Origin: Fragilaria crotonensis
Taxonomy: Eukaryota; Bacillariophyta; Fragilariophyceae; Fragilariales; Fragilariaceae
Direction of reading: 5' to 3'
Assembly: GCA_022925895.1 (NCBI GenBank)
Contig: JAKSYS010000610.1
Location: forward strand, 1 to 38,008
Length of the DNA stretch: 38,008 nucleotides
The notes below the pieces were generated by a model. That model did not search any database and had not been told where the DNA came from. It was given only the letters and a program-made list of their open reading frames with translations. Positions 1-10,415 of this stretch are shown here, one piece after another. Made by a program: the position numbers and the translations under genes. Numbering within the stretch: position 1 is the stretch's first letter; each line of letters opens with the position of its first letter.

Positions 1-76
1 CGAAAAACTGCTCACCGTTTGTTCCACAGAACTTCAGGATCATCCCTTCGCGGCCAGCCCTTATTTCGCAGATTGA

Positions 77-1127
77 GGCTGGCTGCAGCTGCTGCCAAAC
101 GCAGCTCTTGCCGACTCAACCCGTGCCAAGCGCGATAGCAGCTGGCGCTGTTACGAAAGATTCCTCGACGAATCGACGGAGTCGGAGAGGCCTTTTCTCA
201 AGGACTCGGACGAAGCGAAAGCAGAAACGTTCGCCTGCTTCGCCGCCGCCCTTCGGGACGGACGGCTTCGCTCCCGACAACCTCAGGAAGCTGGCAATGG
301 ACCCTTGTCCGGTTCCATTCGTGCCACCCTCGACGGTGTGGCTCAGGCCTTCAGGCTTAACAAATTTGAGAGCCCAATCCACGACGCGCGCGGACGACTC
401 GACCCCTTCTGGCTTTACAACTGAAACGTTACGCCGACGAGGACCCAGGACCTACCCACAGCAGGCGCTGCCGTTAGAGGTGATTCGAAGGTTCGATCCT
501 GGGCAAGAAACGAGACGGACATCGCTATTGGACAACTTGTGGTGGTCGCGTTCTTTTTCGCCATGAGGTCGTGCGAATATTCCGATGTCGGAAGCCGACG
601 GACGACATCAGTGATCAGAGTGGACGACGTTCGTTTCCGACAGAAGGGACAGGACCTGCAGACAACCGACCGAGGACAACTGGAGAATGCCGACACCGTG
701 TCGATCACCTTCCGGCAAAGAGCAGGGGACAAAGGCGCGACAGTGACTCAGCATCGAAGCGACAGGCAGGGACAAACGGACATCTGCCCCGTCCGCGTGC
801 TAGCGGACCTGACGACGAGGGTACGGAGTTACGATTGCCATTCACGGACGAACCCGAAGATTAACGCCGTCAGGACGCAGGACTCAGACGAACCCAACAC
901 ATCTCTTCCAAGTCCATACTGAGGCAGCTCAGGATGGCGACGACTCGCGGGGAGGAGGCTTGGCCTCCAGGCGAGTGGCATCGGCACTCACTCGATCAGA
1001 TCAGGCCGCGATGGCCATGCACCTCGCCGGAGTTCCAAGTGAGACGATTCAGATGGTGGGGAGGTGGCGAAGCCAGACGTTCATGAGATACCTCCGAATT
1101 CAAGTGCCGGACTCGACACTCGGGTAG
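77..1127 (+). pseudogene. Tyrosine recombinase of a mobile element, frameshifted
   Basis: The N-terminal core-binding region is read in the frame of position 77. Motifs there and downstream match the tyrosine recombinases that are abundant in diatom genomes. A catalytic-arginine block AFFFAMRSCEYS follows (Arg codon 566-568). Further on come THSIRSG (the HxxR box, 986-1003), then AMAMHLAGVP, GRW (1059-1067) and the nucleophile context MRYLR (Tyr 1089-1091), with a stop at 1125-1127. The segments lie in different frames: shifts fall near 410-480, between about 850 and 959, and near 1003. No intact ORF exists, so it is called broken, although sequencing indels could explain this. The reaction of the family is strand exchange through a covalent 3'-phosphotyrosine. 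The neighbouring repeats at 1200-2031 suggest a YR retrotransposon rather than a Crypton, which is inference. The gene may begin upstream of the window. Confidence 0.8.
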
Positions 1128-1199
1128 CCGCACGCATGACGAGTCGACAATCTTTCTACGATCGCCCCAGATTCTGCGGACGAACGACAACCGGAAAAT

Positions 1200-1495
1200 G
1201 GCGGAAACCAGGTCGACTCACAATCGCGCGACGGACCCCGCTAGATAACTATCACGGGACCGACACCGCGAGACGAGACCAGGAGAGAGAGACAAAACTA
1301 TTAGGACCAGATTCCGATGCCATCTATTTATTTCTACTAGTCTCACGAGCACAAAGAGAAACGAGAATGACCACAGACAACACACGAATCGACGCGACAG
1401 TGCGCGAGACAACGGTACACGAAACCACGAAGCAGACGACTCATCCGACTAAACGGACTTAGAGAAATTTGGACAAGACTCAGAATTTATTTCGT
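1200..1495 (+). repeat. Direct repeat copy 1 (candidate B1 of a split direct repeat)
   Basis: This ~296-bp block starts GGCGGAAACCAGG and ends ATTTATTTCGT, and recurs at 1737-2031. By eye the copies differ at about seven places: five single-base indels and two substitutions. It starts 72 bp after the recombinase stop. It carries no convincing coding sequence. Confidence 0.9.
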
Positions 1496-1736
1496 GGCAT
1501 GTCCGAAGATCGAAAGGACGGGCAGTCGCCATCAGACAGGCGAACACGAGACACAGACAGACGAACACCACGACACAACACAACACAAGATACGAATTGC
1601 TCACAATCCGAACGAACTCGAATCGACAAAGACACTACTCTAGTTAATCCCACCCCCCACACCTCTCCTCCTGGCCCGATGCCTAGGTTCATCAGCGCCC
1701 CTGGCGCCAGTTACCTCCTGGCCATGCTCTGCATGG
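1496..1736 (+). other. Spacer between the direct repeats (candidate A2)
   Basis: This 241-bp stretch lies exactly between the two repeat copies. It is rich in CGA and ACA, and contains a short open stretch from an ATG at 1680. In PAT/Ngaro-type elements the 3' end has the order B1-A2-B2, and A2 matches a copy A1 at the 5' end of the element. A1 would lie upstream of the window, so this assignment is inference. Confidence 0.4.
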
Positions 1737-2031
1737 GGCGGAAACCAGGTCGACTCACAATCGCGCGACGGACCCCGCTAGATAACTATCACGGACCGAC
1801 ACCGCGAGACGAACCAGGAGAGAGAGACAAACTATTAGGACCAGATTCCGATGCCATCTATTTATTTCTACTAGTCTCACGAGCACAAAAGAGAAACGAG
1901 AATGACCACAGACAACACACGAATCGACGCGACAGTGCGAGAGACAACGGTACGACGAAACCACGAAGCAGACGACTCATCCGACTAAACGGACTTAGAG
2001 AAATTTGGACAAGACTCGGAATTTATTTCGT
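1737..2031 (+). repeat. Direct repeat copy 2 (candidate B2, element terminus)
   Basis: This ~295-bp block is nearly identical to 1200-1495. Its right edge, ATTTATTTCGT at 2031, abuts protease-like coding sequence with no spacer, so 2031/2032 looks like an insertion or recombination junction. An open frame running through the junction is a chance fusion of repeat and protease sequence. Confidence 0.9.
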
Positions 2032-2822
2032 TCCCTTCTGCGCAGAAAATCACTGGACGGCAACCTTCATCTTCAATGCAAGTTGTATTGATACCTTTGG
2101 CCCGGAAACCCCTGTTGAATCTCGAAACTTAGTTCCGACATTTTTGCGTTATTGTCCTTATGAACCAAGCGGATCTGGGGATATGCCAATGAAACATGGC
2201 ATTTTGTTTCTGTTGAATCTCGCCTATTCATTCTCGCAACATTGCAAACTGCCCTCATTTAAAGATGTTCCAATGAAAATGCTCGAAGTTTTTCATTCGT
2301 CTTCAAAACATTATTTGAGGGGTACTCAGTACTTCCCGGCCATGAGGATTACTGGGCGGCGCTGGTTACAAAGCAGATAGATACACACAATTGTGCGTTC
2401 GGTGTTCTTGCTGCAGTTGCCACAATTCTCGTGACGTTGTTGGGAAAAATAATGAGCATGATGAAAGGTACTGCAAAACCTTTGCTCGTTACAATATATT
2501 TATTGAGGAGATTGAGGTGTGGCAGCAGACGATAAGCCTGAGTTTTTCATCGATTTTCCAAGAACATTACACAACAATAAATTGACCGGTAATTCAGGAA
2601 AAGATTGTTACCTGGCAAATCTGCGGAGGAATTCTTTGTACTTTTTGATCGACTTGCAGAATTGTATTGGATTACTATACCAAGAAGGGTTTCAGTTCGT
2701 CCCACTGAAGAGATGCACAGCAATCAAACTGGCTACGAAAAAACAAAAGCCTTGCTCAGATGGCCTCACAATGATTTTCAGCATCACGAAGAAGGGGAAA
2801 GGACAGGGCAGCTTCAACCCTT
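2032..2822 (+). pseudogene. Ulp1/C48-like cysteine protease fragment of a CACTA-like element
   Basis: The catalytic-order residues of a Ulp1-type (C48) peptidase can be read. A His-Trp pair lies in AENHWTATF (His 2051-2053) and an Asp follows (2090-2092). Then comes QIDTHNCAFG with Gln at 2374-2376 and Cys at 2392-2394. The Gln-to-Cys spacing of six residues is the same as in Ulp1 proteins. The His-Asp spacing of 13 residues is shorter than usual. The His and Cys blocks are in different frames, and the N-terminus is cut off at 2031. C48-like proteases are commonly carried by CACTA and Mutator-type transposons. Downstream sequence in two frames (to about 2822) runs on toward the acidic region, so this was probably the N-terminal part of the following gene. 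Confidence 0.55.
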
Positions 2823-5017
2823 TTAGAACTGCTAGGGACACATAGTGAAGAAACAAATGAGGACCCATCAACTGATTCGTCGGATTCGGAGGATGAAGAA
2901 TCGTCGAACAAAGAATATGTGGACCAAAAAGATTGAGAAAATGAAGTTCCTGAAGTTGGAAATGGATCCGAAATGGATTTCCTCATTGACCTTGAAGTGA
3001 AGCTTGCGGATGAAAAAGAAAGTACAGAAACCAAGGACAACGGTCCACAACAAGGTGAAACTGTTGTGGATCAAATAGAACATTCTCAATTTCCGACAAA
3101 CACCGATGATCCCGTGCAGGAAGACGGGCAAATGGAGCTATATCAATTTCCAACAGATGCCGAGCTATCTCACTTTGCTCCCGACACAGCCAGTGTGCAC
3201 GATCAAGAACACAGGCAAATGGAGCTATCTCAATTTCCGAAGGACGCAGATGATCCCATGCACGAAGACGGGCAAATGGAGCTAACTAAACTTCCTACCG
3301 AATCAGACAGTGTGCACGAGCAAGAAAAAAGCTATCGTAAAAAAAAGCAAGAAGAGAAAGTTGAGTGGACGTGAGTTGACAAATTCCATTCAACAAAATG
3401 CACATGAATCGTTCCAGCAAACGAAGCTGAAACGAGAAGATCTTCCTTGGTTAGAAATACCAACAGATGATATGCTGGAATTCAATACGTGGGAAGCAAA
3501 CTGGAAAGATGTCGGACGTGGTGATCCTAATCATTTTTTCTTCGGAATTCAAGAAGTACTCGAAATGGAACCGAAAAGTCAAGCAAACTTATTGGAACAA
3601 GAGTCGCCTCCGTTTGCTCAGGAATTGCTTGTTGCATATTACGAAAAGTGGGAAAAATGCAATGAAGTTAGACCAATTGACACAAATGCAATGGATGTGT
3701 ACGTTGAAAAGCGGTTCCTTGAATGGAACTGGAGTTCGAATGAGCAACACCAAATGGACCTGCAGTGGTATCGCCAGATCATGACCTCGAGTGTGGAAGA
3801 AGCGAAATCTACAAGTCAGAAGGAAATCATCAAGTTGTACTACACAGAACTGCTCAAGGCAATGAAGAAAGAAAGACGACATTTCCGTAGACAATTCGAA
3901 AATGATTACCTTTTGGACGAGGCTATGTTAGTAACTGGCGTTAAGTATGTGCGTTCCGAAAACAAATTCGTGGCGCGTGTGCAGTACACGGACGACGAGG
4001 GTGATAACGTGGAAAAACATATCCCAGTCACAGAAAGTGGTTCAGGAAGGAAGCAGGATTTGCTAACGATGTCATCAACCATGTGCTAAACCTCGAGTCC
4101 GATGGGAGGTATTTTCCGATTCCAGCTGATATGGAAGTGTTTCTGGAGAACAAGAAAATCACGCGAGTAAAATTTGTTCCAGAACAGACTCGAAACATTC
4201 TTGATTATGACAAAGTCATAGAGATGAGAGAGACACAGAAAGAGGACCTACCCGTCAAACGCTCCCCACAGAAACAAAAACCGAAAAAGAAAGAAGTTCC
4301 ACGAAAAGATATAACTGTTCCTCCTCATTGGAGCGTGGTAAACGCCGACGGAAAACGAGTCAAGAAAGACTTGGATTTTCTTGATAATGTACTTCCAACA
4401 AAATTTCTGAACGAACTTAAAGAGACTCGAACAGGATTCGTTGACATACCTGTTGGAGATTGGAAGAAGTCATCACTGGACCAACATCCTGATTTGACGG
4501 TAACAGGCGCTCCAAAAGTGCATTTTGTCCAAAACGAGGGGGAAGATCTATGCGTATCAAATTCCTTTGCTAGTGCATTATTCGAGCTGGGATTTGTCAA
4601 TGAAGCTACGAAGATCGCTGAGTATGGAAAGAAAAGTTGGCCCATGGAACAGTTAATGCATTGAAGAAGGTTATGACCTACGCCTCGGAGGTACTTCCAA
4701 AGTGGTTACAGCCAGCCTGGAAGCCACGACATTTCGATTGGAAAAATGAATTGAACGAGACTGTGGTATTCGTGGGTGTGCTTCTTGCTTCTGATGGCAA
4801 CAGTAATCATGCGGTTACCATTCATGGAGGATTCATTTACGATGCTAACGAAATTGTTGCAATTCCATTATGTCAAAAAGCTCTGGACTATTGCACTTGT
4901 ACGGAAACAGAAAAGAGCACTTTCATTGATTTTCGAAGAGGATTTATGTTCCGATACGTGGGAGGAAAGAAAAATCGAATTCAGGCTATGACGCTCCCGT
5001 CCAAGAGGGCTAAGTGA
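2823..5017 (+). pseudogene. Large transposon accessory protein with second cysteine-protease-like region
   Basis: The order is an acidic Ser/Asp-rich start, an in-frame TGA at 2934-2936, acidic repeats (3075-3330), then a basic Lys-rich stretch. A charged helical region follows (to about 4070), then a second Lys-rich linker (about 4260-4300) and a C-terminal domain. In that domain LCVSNSFASALFELGF supplies a candidate Cys (4551-4553), NHAVTIHGG a His (4808-4810) and FIYDANE an Asp/Asn (4841-4849). This is the Cys-His-Asp/Asn order of papain-fold enzymes; the family was not identified. Frameshifts lie near 3340, 4040 and 4640, and the last segment stops at 5015-5017. Only 31 bp separate it from the convergent transposase gene, so both probably belong to one element. 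Whether the protein is proteolytic is inference. Confidence 0.55.
3075..3330 (+). repeat. Acidic amino-acid repeats in the accessory protein
   Basis: Units carrying DDP(V/M)xEDGQMEL, SQFP and SVH(D/E)QE recur. The DNA starting GATGATCCC at 3105 recurs at 3249, exactly 144 bp (48 codons) later. A third, shorter GGCAAATGGAGCTA unit starts near 3213. The in-frame spacing indicates duplication of coding sequence. Confidence 0.75.
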
Positions 5018-5048
5018 ACATAAAAAACTGCGGTTTCTGTTTAAATGC

Positions 5049-7923
5049 CTAATACTTAGTGTTTGTAAATTCTCCTGGCCACTTCTCGTATGCTAATGTC
5101 TCCATCACAATAGATTGGTCTTCCTTTATGGTGATAACAAAACACGGATTGAAAATGGCGGCTGGTGATATAATCACATATTCAGGCGACCACCACCATT
5201 CCGTCAGCAACACAGACTTAACACCAGTTCGGTTGAGTGTGCATTGAACAACAAGTCGGTATTTGTCGTCATCGTTTGGAACAACAGCATCCTTATTGAA
5301 TACGACAGCCACAAGTTTGCATGGGAAGTAATCAACACCAGCTTCTTGATTGCCATCTGCTTTGGTTTCAAATTTGACTAACATCCAATCATAGATTGCA
5401 TTTCCAGATTGGAAAGCAGGATGACATCGAAAGGTGAATGCATCACGTTTGTACTGTGTGCAAATATGAACTCGGGACCAAACTTTTCGCATAAGAAAAT
5501 CAGCAAAGGGGTTGGCAAAGTCAAGTGCTCAACTTTAGTGGTACTTGACCAGCACTGTCGATAAGTAACATTACCAGGCTCAGTGGTCGATGGCTCGAGG
5601 TGGATCGTGCAAGTGGTAGCTAGGTCCGTACTTTGTGAAATGCTCGAAATTGGGCTTTGCGCAGTTTTCTTATTGTCTTGCGTAGTGTTTGAATTTGTGC
5701 TTGGTGGGGTGATGTTTTCGTGTGACAACAGCGACGGAGTGTCAAAGATTCTCTCATAAACTGTTTCAATAATACCTGAAGCAGCCAAACGTTGTGCAGC
5801 TTGGAGCTCGTAATCAATTCCTGATGACGTTTCTGGGCACGCCTTCCTGGTTGCTTTGCGGCGGCAATCAAAAGAGATTCAGGACGTTGTGCACAATAAT
5901 TGGTGGGTGCACCAAACCTTGACATATCATCAACAATATGCAGTAACTCGTGGAATTTCGGAAAATTCCAGCGGTTGGATTTTGTTGTGGGTAGGTAGTT
6001 GCTGCACATTTCCATCAGTACTTTGATAGAAAATTGTGCTGATTCTTTGGCAGTTTCAGCGTCTTCTAAATTCCAAAACGTGTCTCGGTTGAGCCATGCA
6101 TCAAAACATAGCATGGCCTCGAGTAATTCCACTACATCAGTCAGAGATGTATCTGTACGTTGTTTCAGCGCAGATTCCAAAATTTGCCACCCTTCATGAT
6201 TGCGCCAAGATTACAAACAAAAACCAAACCGAGTCGCTCTGAAGCACTAATCTTGGTCAGATTTGTAATGCCATTTGTGAAGTCAGTAGCAGGGTATTCA
6301 CCTCGCCAAGTTTGACGGTGAGATTTGTGAAACTTTAATGCAAGATCGTCAAGCAATGCCTTTTTGCTTGCCGGAACATTATCAAAACAAGAAAGGTTAC
6401 CATTTCAATCATACCCTTACGATACGCGTGCATGGTTTCCACAGGAGTTGCGCCGAATATTCCACGTACAGGATCAGCCAGTGGCATGTGATTGAATGCA
6501 TTATCCAACTTGTGCTGAGACCAACGTGACCGGAGTTCTTTGTCTTCACTTTGAGCGATAAAATCCATATTGCGAGAAAGCAGAAAGGTACAATTAACCT
6601 CTGGATTGTCAAGGTCGTCGTAACTGACATCACAGGAGCGACAATGCCTTTTAATTAAAGGGTGTGTGGTCCATATCGACCACACAACATATCGCCTTCT
6701 TGCATGTCTTGGATGACAAACAAAATGCACGTAACAATATCCACCGTAATGCTTCCATTAGGTCCAATAGGAAGAGTTATATTTCGAAGACGATTGTTGG
6801 CAGAACGGAATGTATTTAAGACAACACGAAGCTCGGCGTGATAGTTGCCAATGTTGACACCTTGTTTTTTGGTTTGGTTTTGCGCTGAGGATTTTTTTGA
6901 TTTTGGAAGAAATCCATGATACCCCCAAGCTTTGAATGTTCGACGAAATGATTCGGTAAAAATTGCGGGCGTAAACATGTAAGGTTTTAAAGAAAACCTA
7001 TCATTTCCTGTCACGGAAGTGCGATCAATCCATTGAATAATAGGAACAAACAGCTGACGAGAAGGGTCGCTGATGAAGCGCTGATAAGCAGTACGGTATA
7101 CACTACCAGACAATGCTTCACCAAGAACATTGCCAGGACTTTCATAACGCAAAGGGAGCATTAAAGTTGATAGCAAGATTTTCTGGCTTCATGACACTGG
7201 GGTTTTGGAGCAGGCGTAGAAGTTGAGGAACAAAATCAAAAACAATCACGTTGCTTGAGGAACCGTCAACACGCCGCACGGGTTGAATAGAGGCGAAGAA
7301 GGGGGCATTAGGTACAGACTTGAATAAAATATCAACATTTGCATTCCGTGTAACACCGCCCGGTGGTTGAAAACTGTATCCGTCATCTTTAGCGGATAAA
7401 GCCCATTCAATAATCAAACGAAATGCGTAATCAGGAGCATTTATGTCGTCCAGTAGTTTCAACAATGCGACGGTCCACTTTTGTTGAGTAGTGTACATAA
7501 ATCCACTACTGGACAAAACAGCACCTTCTTGCGGTGGCCGGAAAGCAAAGGTAGGCACGTCAAGACAATTGCTTTCGTTGTCGAAAATGGCGTCTTCCTC
7601 ATCGCATGGCAAACTGTGTGCATCGGTAACTGCAATCCCAAATCCTCTTCATCGTCAGGAAGAGGCGGTATGTTGTTTACCATGTCGCGGCGTAACACAG
7701 AGGGCTTTTTGGTGTTTGTTACAACAGTAGAGGAGGTGGCATTTTCGCGAGTAATGGAACGTAAATTCAAATGACCGTGAACATATTGTTCGCATGACGC
7801 TGATCTGCCAATATGTTGAGTAAATGCCGACATGCTGGTGTACGCCTTTCCATCCTGAGGACAAAATGGATTCTCGCAATAAATTGGAGCACATCCTTGT
7901 TGCTTCCGGCGTCGTTTCGACAT
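5049..7923 (-). pseudogene. CACTA/Plavaka-like DDE transposase, frameshifted
   Basis: The start is taken as the ATG at 7921-7923 (MSKRRRKQQG), just before a C2H2-like finger (YCENPFCP ... HIGRSASC). The DDE core follows: WIDRTSVTGNDRFSLKP (Asp 7024-7026), VIQDMQEGDMLCGRYG (Asp near 6708) and NYCAQRPESLL (Glu 5878-5880). The histidine-rich KFHELLHIVDDMSRFG lies just before the Glu. The C-terminal region ends at 5049 with conserved-looking FRCHP, AIYDWM and SVLLTEWWWSP blocks. The gene is spread over eight overlapping frame segments, implying about seven single-base shifts with no clear nonsense codons. The enzyme would cut and paste its element. It converges with the protease-like gene ending at 5017. 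Plavaka is a CACTA-superfamily group; the exact clade needs a search. Confidence 0.75.
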
Positions 7924-8356
7924 GTTACATTCATAAAAAATAGAGACGGCGGTGATGCCTGTAGGACAAGGAAGACATTTGGTACTACATGTTATACGTA
8001 TCATATCATACGTATCACTAAACATAATACCAGCACGCTATACGTCAGACGAAACAGTGTATACTTACTGAGGATCATAATTCGGAGACGAAACAAATGC
8101 TTTGATTGGTGAAACAGTGCGTAAAACGCAAAAGTAAAAACGAACTTGCTGCAGTTTCGTAATTACAAGGGTTTAGACCCTGATCTTTTGAAAAGGGAAC
8201 GGGAATTGCCTACTGTTCTCGTAAAATGCTAATGCGGGATATTTTCAGTTCCTGAGGAGCGTAGGGAAAACATACGTGATGCACGCATGTCGGAGGATTT
8301 TTTCCAAAAATACGAACATTCGTACGGAATTACGAAGTAATGAGTTATTATAAACA
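7924..8356. other. Gene-free interval upstream of the transposase
   Basis: No gene is seen. The interval should hold the promoter and outer end of the CACTA-like element, but no CACTA-type terminal repeat could be paired, because the other end of the element is lost at 2031. A short hairpin GGGTTTAGACCC and an inverted TTCGTA/TACGAA pair (near 8320-8340) are present. Confidence 0.4.
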
Positions 8357-8385
8357 TCATGACATCGGATCTGCACTCTTAGATG

Positions 8386-8402
8386 TACTACTTCTACCGC
8401 CA
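8386..8402 (+). repeat. 5' target-site duplication of truncated LINE
   Basis: The 17-mer TACTACTTCTACCGCCA is repeated exactly at 8886-8902. LINE-derived coding sequence begins immediately after this copy. Confidence 0.8.
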
Positions 8403-8766
8403 CGCCGAACGAGGCAGCGATGGCAAGCAGCAGTCATAGGAGCGCTGTGGAAACAGTGGAAAATACTTTGGGCAAGTCGCAACCAAGACCTTCACGGCAC
8501 GACCGCCATGCAGCAGTGCCGAGCCCTATCTCGCGCACTTCAACGGGACCTTCGTGACGTGTACGACCTCAAGGATAAACTAGAACCTAGTGTGCGAGCT
8601 CTGCTCTTGACGGATTTGGAAACTCATCTGCAAAAACCAACTTGGGTGAACCGAATGTGGCTTGACATTCATGCTCCTGACTATCGTCACGGCTAGTGTC
8701 AAGCGTGCTCGTGAGAAAGCCACACAAGGTACGAAGTCTATCCGACACTATTTCCCTATCCAGTAA
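8403..8766 (+). pseudogene. C-terminus of LINE ORF2, truncated
   Basis: The readable protein includes WKQWKILWASRNQDLHG and a helical charged segment through RMWLDIHAPDY. This resembles the post-RNase H tail of algal LINE polyproteins, including the one ending at 19930. A single-base shift near 8690 moves the frame. The tail then reads through SVKRAREKATQGTKSIRHYF and stops at 8764-8766. The last residues TKSIRHYF resemble a PCNA-interacting peptide. Codons upstream of 8386 come from the target site, not the LINE. Confidence 0.65.
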
Positions 8767-8885
8767 CCAGTCCAAAAATCAGCACTGCGCGATCTTACTT
8801 GCACAAGGTAAGGTCTCGCCGTATGGGTCGAATGTCTCTAGTATGGACATCGCGGCAGTACGTAAAATATATGTTAGGTTTTTTT
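8403..8885 (+). mobile_element. 5'-truncated non-LTR retrotransposon (LINE) insertion
   Basis: This 483-bp insert lies between perfect 17-bp direct repeats. It holds only the last ~120 codons of a LINE ORF2 plus a short 3' tail (8767-8885). 5' truncation with a long target-site duplication is the usual product of target-primed reverse transcription. No poly(A) tail is visible; the tail ends in GTTAGG followed by a short T run. Confidence 0.75.
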
Positions 8886-8902
8886 TACTACTTCTACCGC
8901 CA
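8886..8902 (+). repeat. 3' target-site duplication of truncated LINE
   Basis: This is an exact copy of 8386-8402, offset by 500 bp. Removing the insert and one copy restores the minus-strand reading frame across the site (see 8357-9560). Confidence 0.8.
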
Positions 8903-9560
8903 TTGCTTCCTCTTTTGTCACTTTCAACAGCATCATTATCAGCAGCAACAGCTTCATTAGCATTGCTGTTGACATTGCTCTCTTCATTGTTGTCATCATC
9001 ACTGTCATAATCCTCATTGGTGTCATCATTATCTTCCAGGTCATCCTGAATGTCATCTTCAGCTTCTTCCTTGAAGTTGCCTTCCAAAGATTCTGATGCT
9101 CTGACACTGTGGCATCTGTTGATGTGAATGCAACGGTGCCCATTCTCCTTACCTTCGAAATAAGAACAGGTACCGGTCACTGCCAACACTGCTACCTACC
9201 GACTGATCAATACCTTGAATGCCACCAATATCCAAAACTTATTGTTGAAGGAGTCGTTGTCAACTCCTGGATGTTCCACATAGATATTGTACTACCACAG
9301 CAAGCATTTTGGGGTGAATGGATGTTAAGTCCCATCCTTATTTGTCCACATGACCTTCCTCCCCAGCCTTCTACATTGCTTCTTGCTCACATTAGGTTGA
9401 TCGCAAACTTGTGCATCAGCATCATCATTGTCATCTTCAAAGTTATTGATGAAGGCACTTGTTATTGCATTCAGAACCAAGAAGTCTAGTTGATCTTCAT
9501 CTTCTTCCGGCTCTTCCATTATCTTTGGTGACTTCCTCATGTTCAAAATCGCCATCAAAG

Positions 9561-10060
9561 GATACAGCTAAATGCTGGTGGCGGTGGTGCTGATGCCGCT
9601 TCATCATTGCTGTACTGTGATAGGAGAGCAAATGGCTGGAGAGTGCTTTCATGTTTGTACTAGAAAGATCCCTTCAAGATGTCTCAGGGAAAAATGAGAA
9701 TCAGGAATGCATGTTCATGAACATCACCTTTGTTGGTTGATCCGGTCATGAGCGCTGGGGCAACAGAACTGAATTGATTTTTGAAGCACATGATAACAAT
9801 AACGACAGCTATACAAGAATTGGCCTAAAACCTCGTACCTTTGTCGACGTAGATAAACACTCCAGGTCGTTGTGACGTTGTGACACATGACGTCGTTGTT
9901 TGTTGCACGTGAGACACCTTGTTTTGCTGGTACAATGTATGCATACAGTAATGTTGTACAGGCATCTACGTTTGATAGAGTGGCGTCAGGCTTTATGACA
10001 ATCCCGTGACAACGATGACGCTGTTGAGGATGACGTATCGGCCGATGTAAAATCCGCTAA
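9561..10060. other. Gene-free interval left of the Harbinger element
   Basis: No ORF or RNA gene is recognised. It contains scattered TGACGT-type words (near 9890) and, just before the element, the segment 10011-10049 that resembles 14231-14269 on the other side of the element. Confidence 0.4.
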
Positions 10061-10084
10061 GGCCCTCCCTTATCGTGTCAAAAA
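10061..10084 (+). repeat. Left terminal inverted repeat of Harbinger element
   Basis: It begins GGCCCTCCCTTATCG and runs into repeated CAAAAATCAAAAATC subterminal sequence. It pairs with 14154-14177 over roughly the first 20 bases with a few mismatches. Confidence 0.7.
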
Positions 10085-10415
10085 TCAAAAATCAAAAAAT
10101 CAAAACTGAAATCTTCGGGATTTTTGTTGCCTTCACCGGCCTTAGCTATAGTTCAAAAATCAAAAATCAACACCGAGGACAGTTTTTCAAACGCCCAAAA
10201 TAATAAGCTATTGAAATCAAAACTGATCCTTGGTTTTACTTTTTTGGAAAATGTCCTCTTGAAAGAGAGATTCCCTTTTGACTACTTCGAATGCTTTTGT
10301 CCTGACTTCTTTGGTGCGCGCATCTGCTTCCGATCATCTTCAATTCTCACCATTGGCACTTCGTCATGTCATTTTGTTAGCAGGCACTTGTCGTTTACTT
10401 GCTGGTTCTGACGCG

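Larger units (their letters stand above)
8357..9560 (-). pseudogene. Acidic minus-strand ORF interrupted by the LINE
   Basis: Reading leftward from about 9560, one frame runs through an acidic segment (PEEDEDQLDF) and three stop codons near 9325, 9290 and 9195. A second long acidic Asp/Glu/Asn tail (9075-8925) follows. The frame enters the 3' target duplication at SNGGRSS and, across the LINE insert, resumes at 8385 and stops at 8357-8359. The family is not recognised; a transposase tail is one possibility. Much of the signal is trinucleotide-rich (TCATCATT-type) DNA, so coding status is uncertain. Confidence 0.35.

Noticed and set aside
1200-2031. Pair of LTRs of a small LTR element
   Set aside because: The ends lack TG...CA termini and flanking target duplications, and the 241-bp spacer has no primer-binding site or genes.
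1469-2380. 303-codon open frame on the plus strand
   Set aside because: It is a chance fusion of the repeat at 1737-2031 with the truncated protease-like sequence. The first part recurs at 1200-1495 with different continuations.
8340-8385. Upstream extension of the truncated LINE frame to the ATG at 8340
   Set aside because: The target-site duplication shows that LINE sequence begins after 8402; the upstream codons are target DNA.
9109-9489. 126-codon plus-strand frame
   Set aside because: It has no family signature and lies opposite an acidic minus-strand frame with a more protein-like composition.
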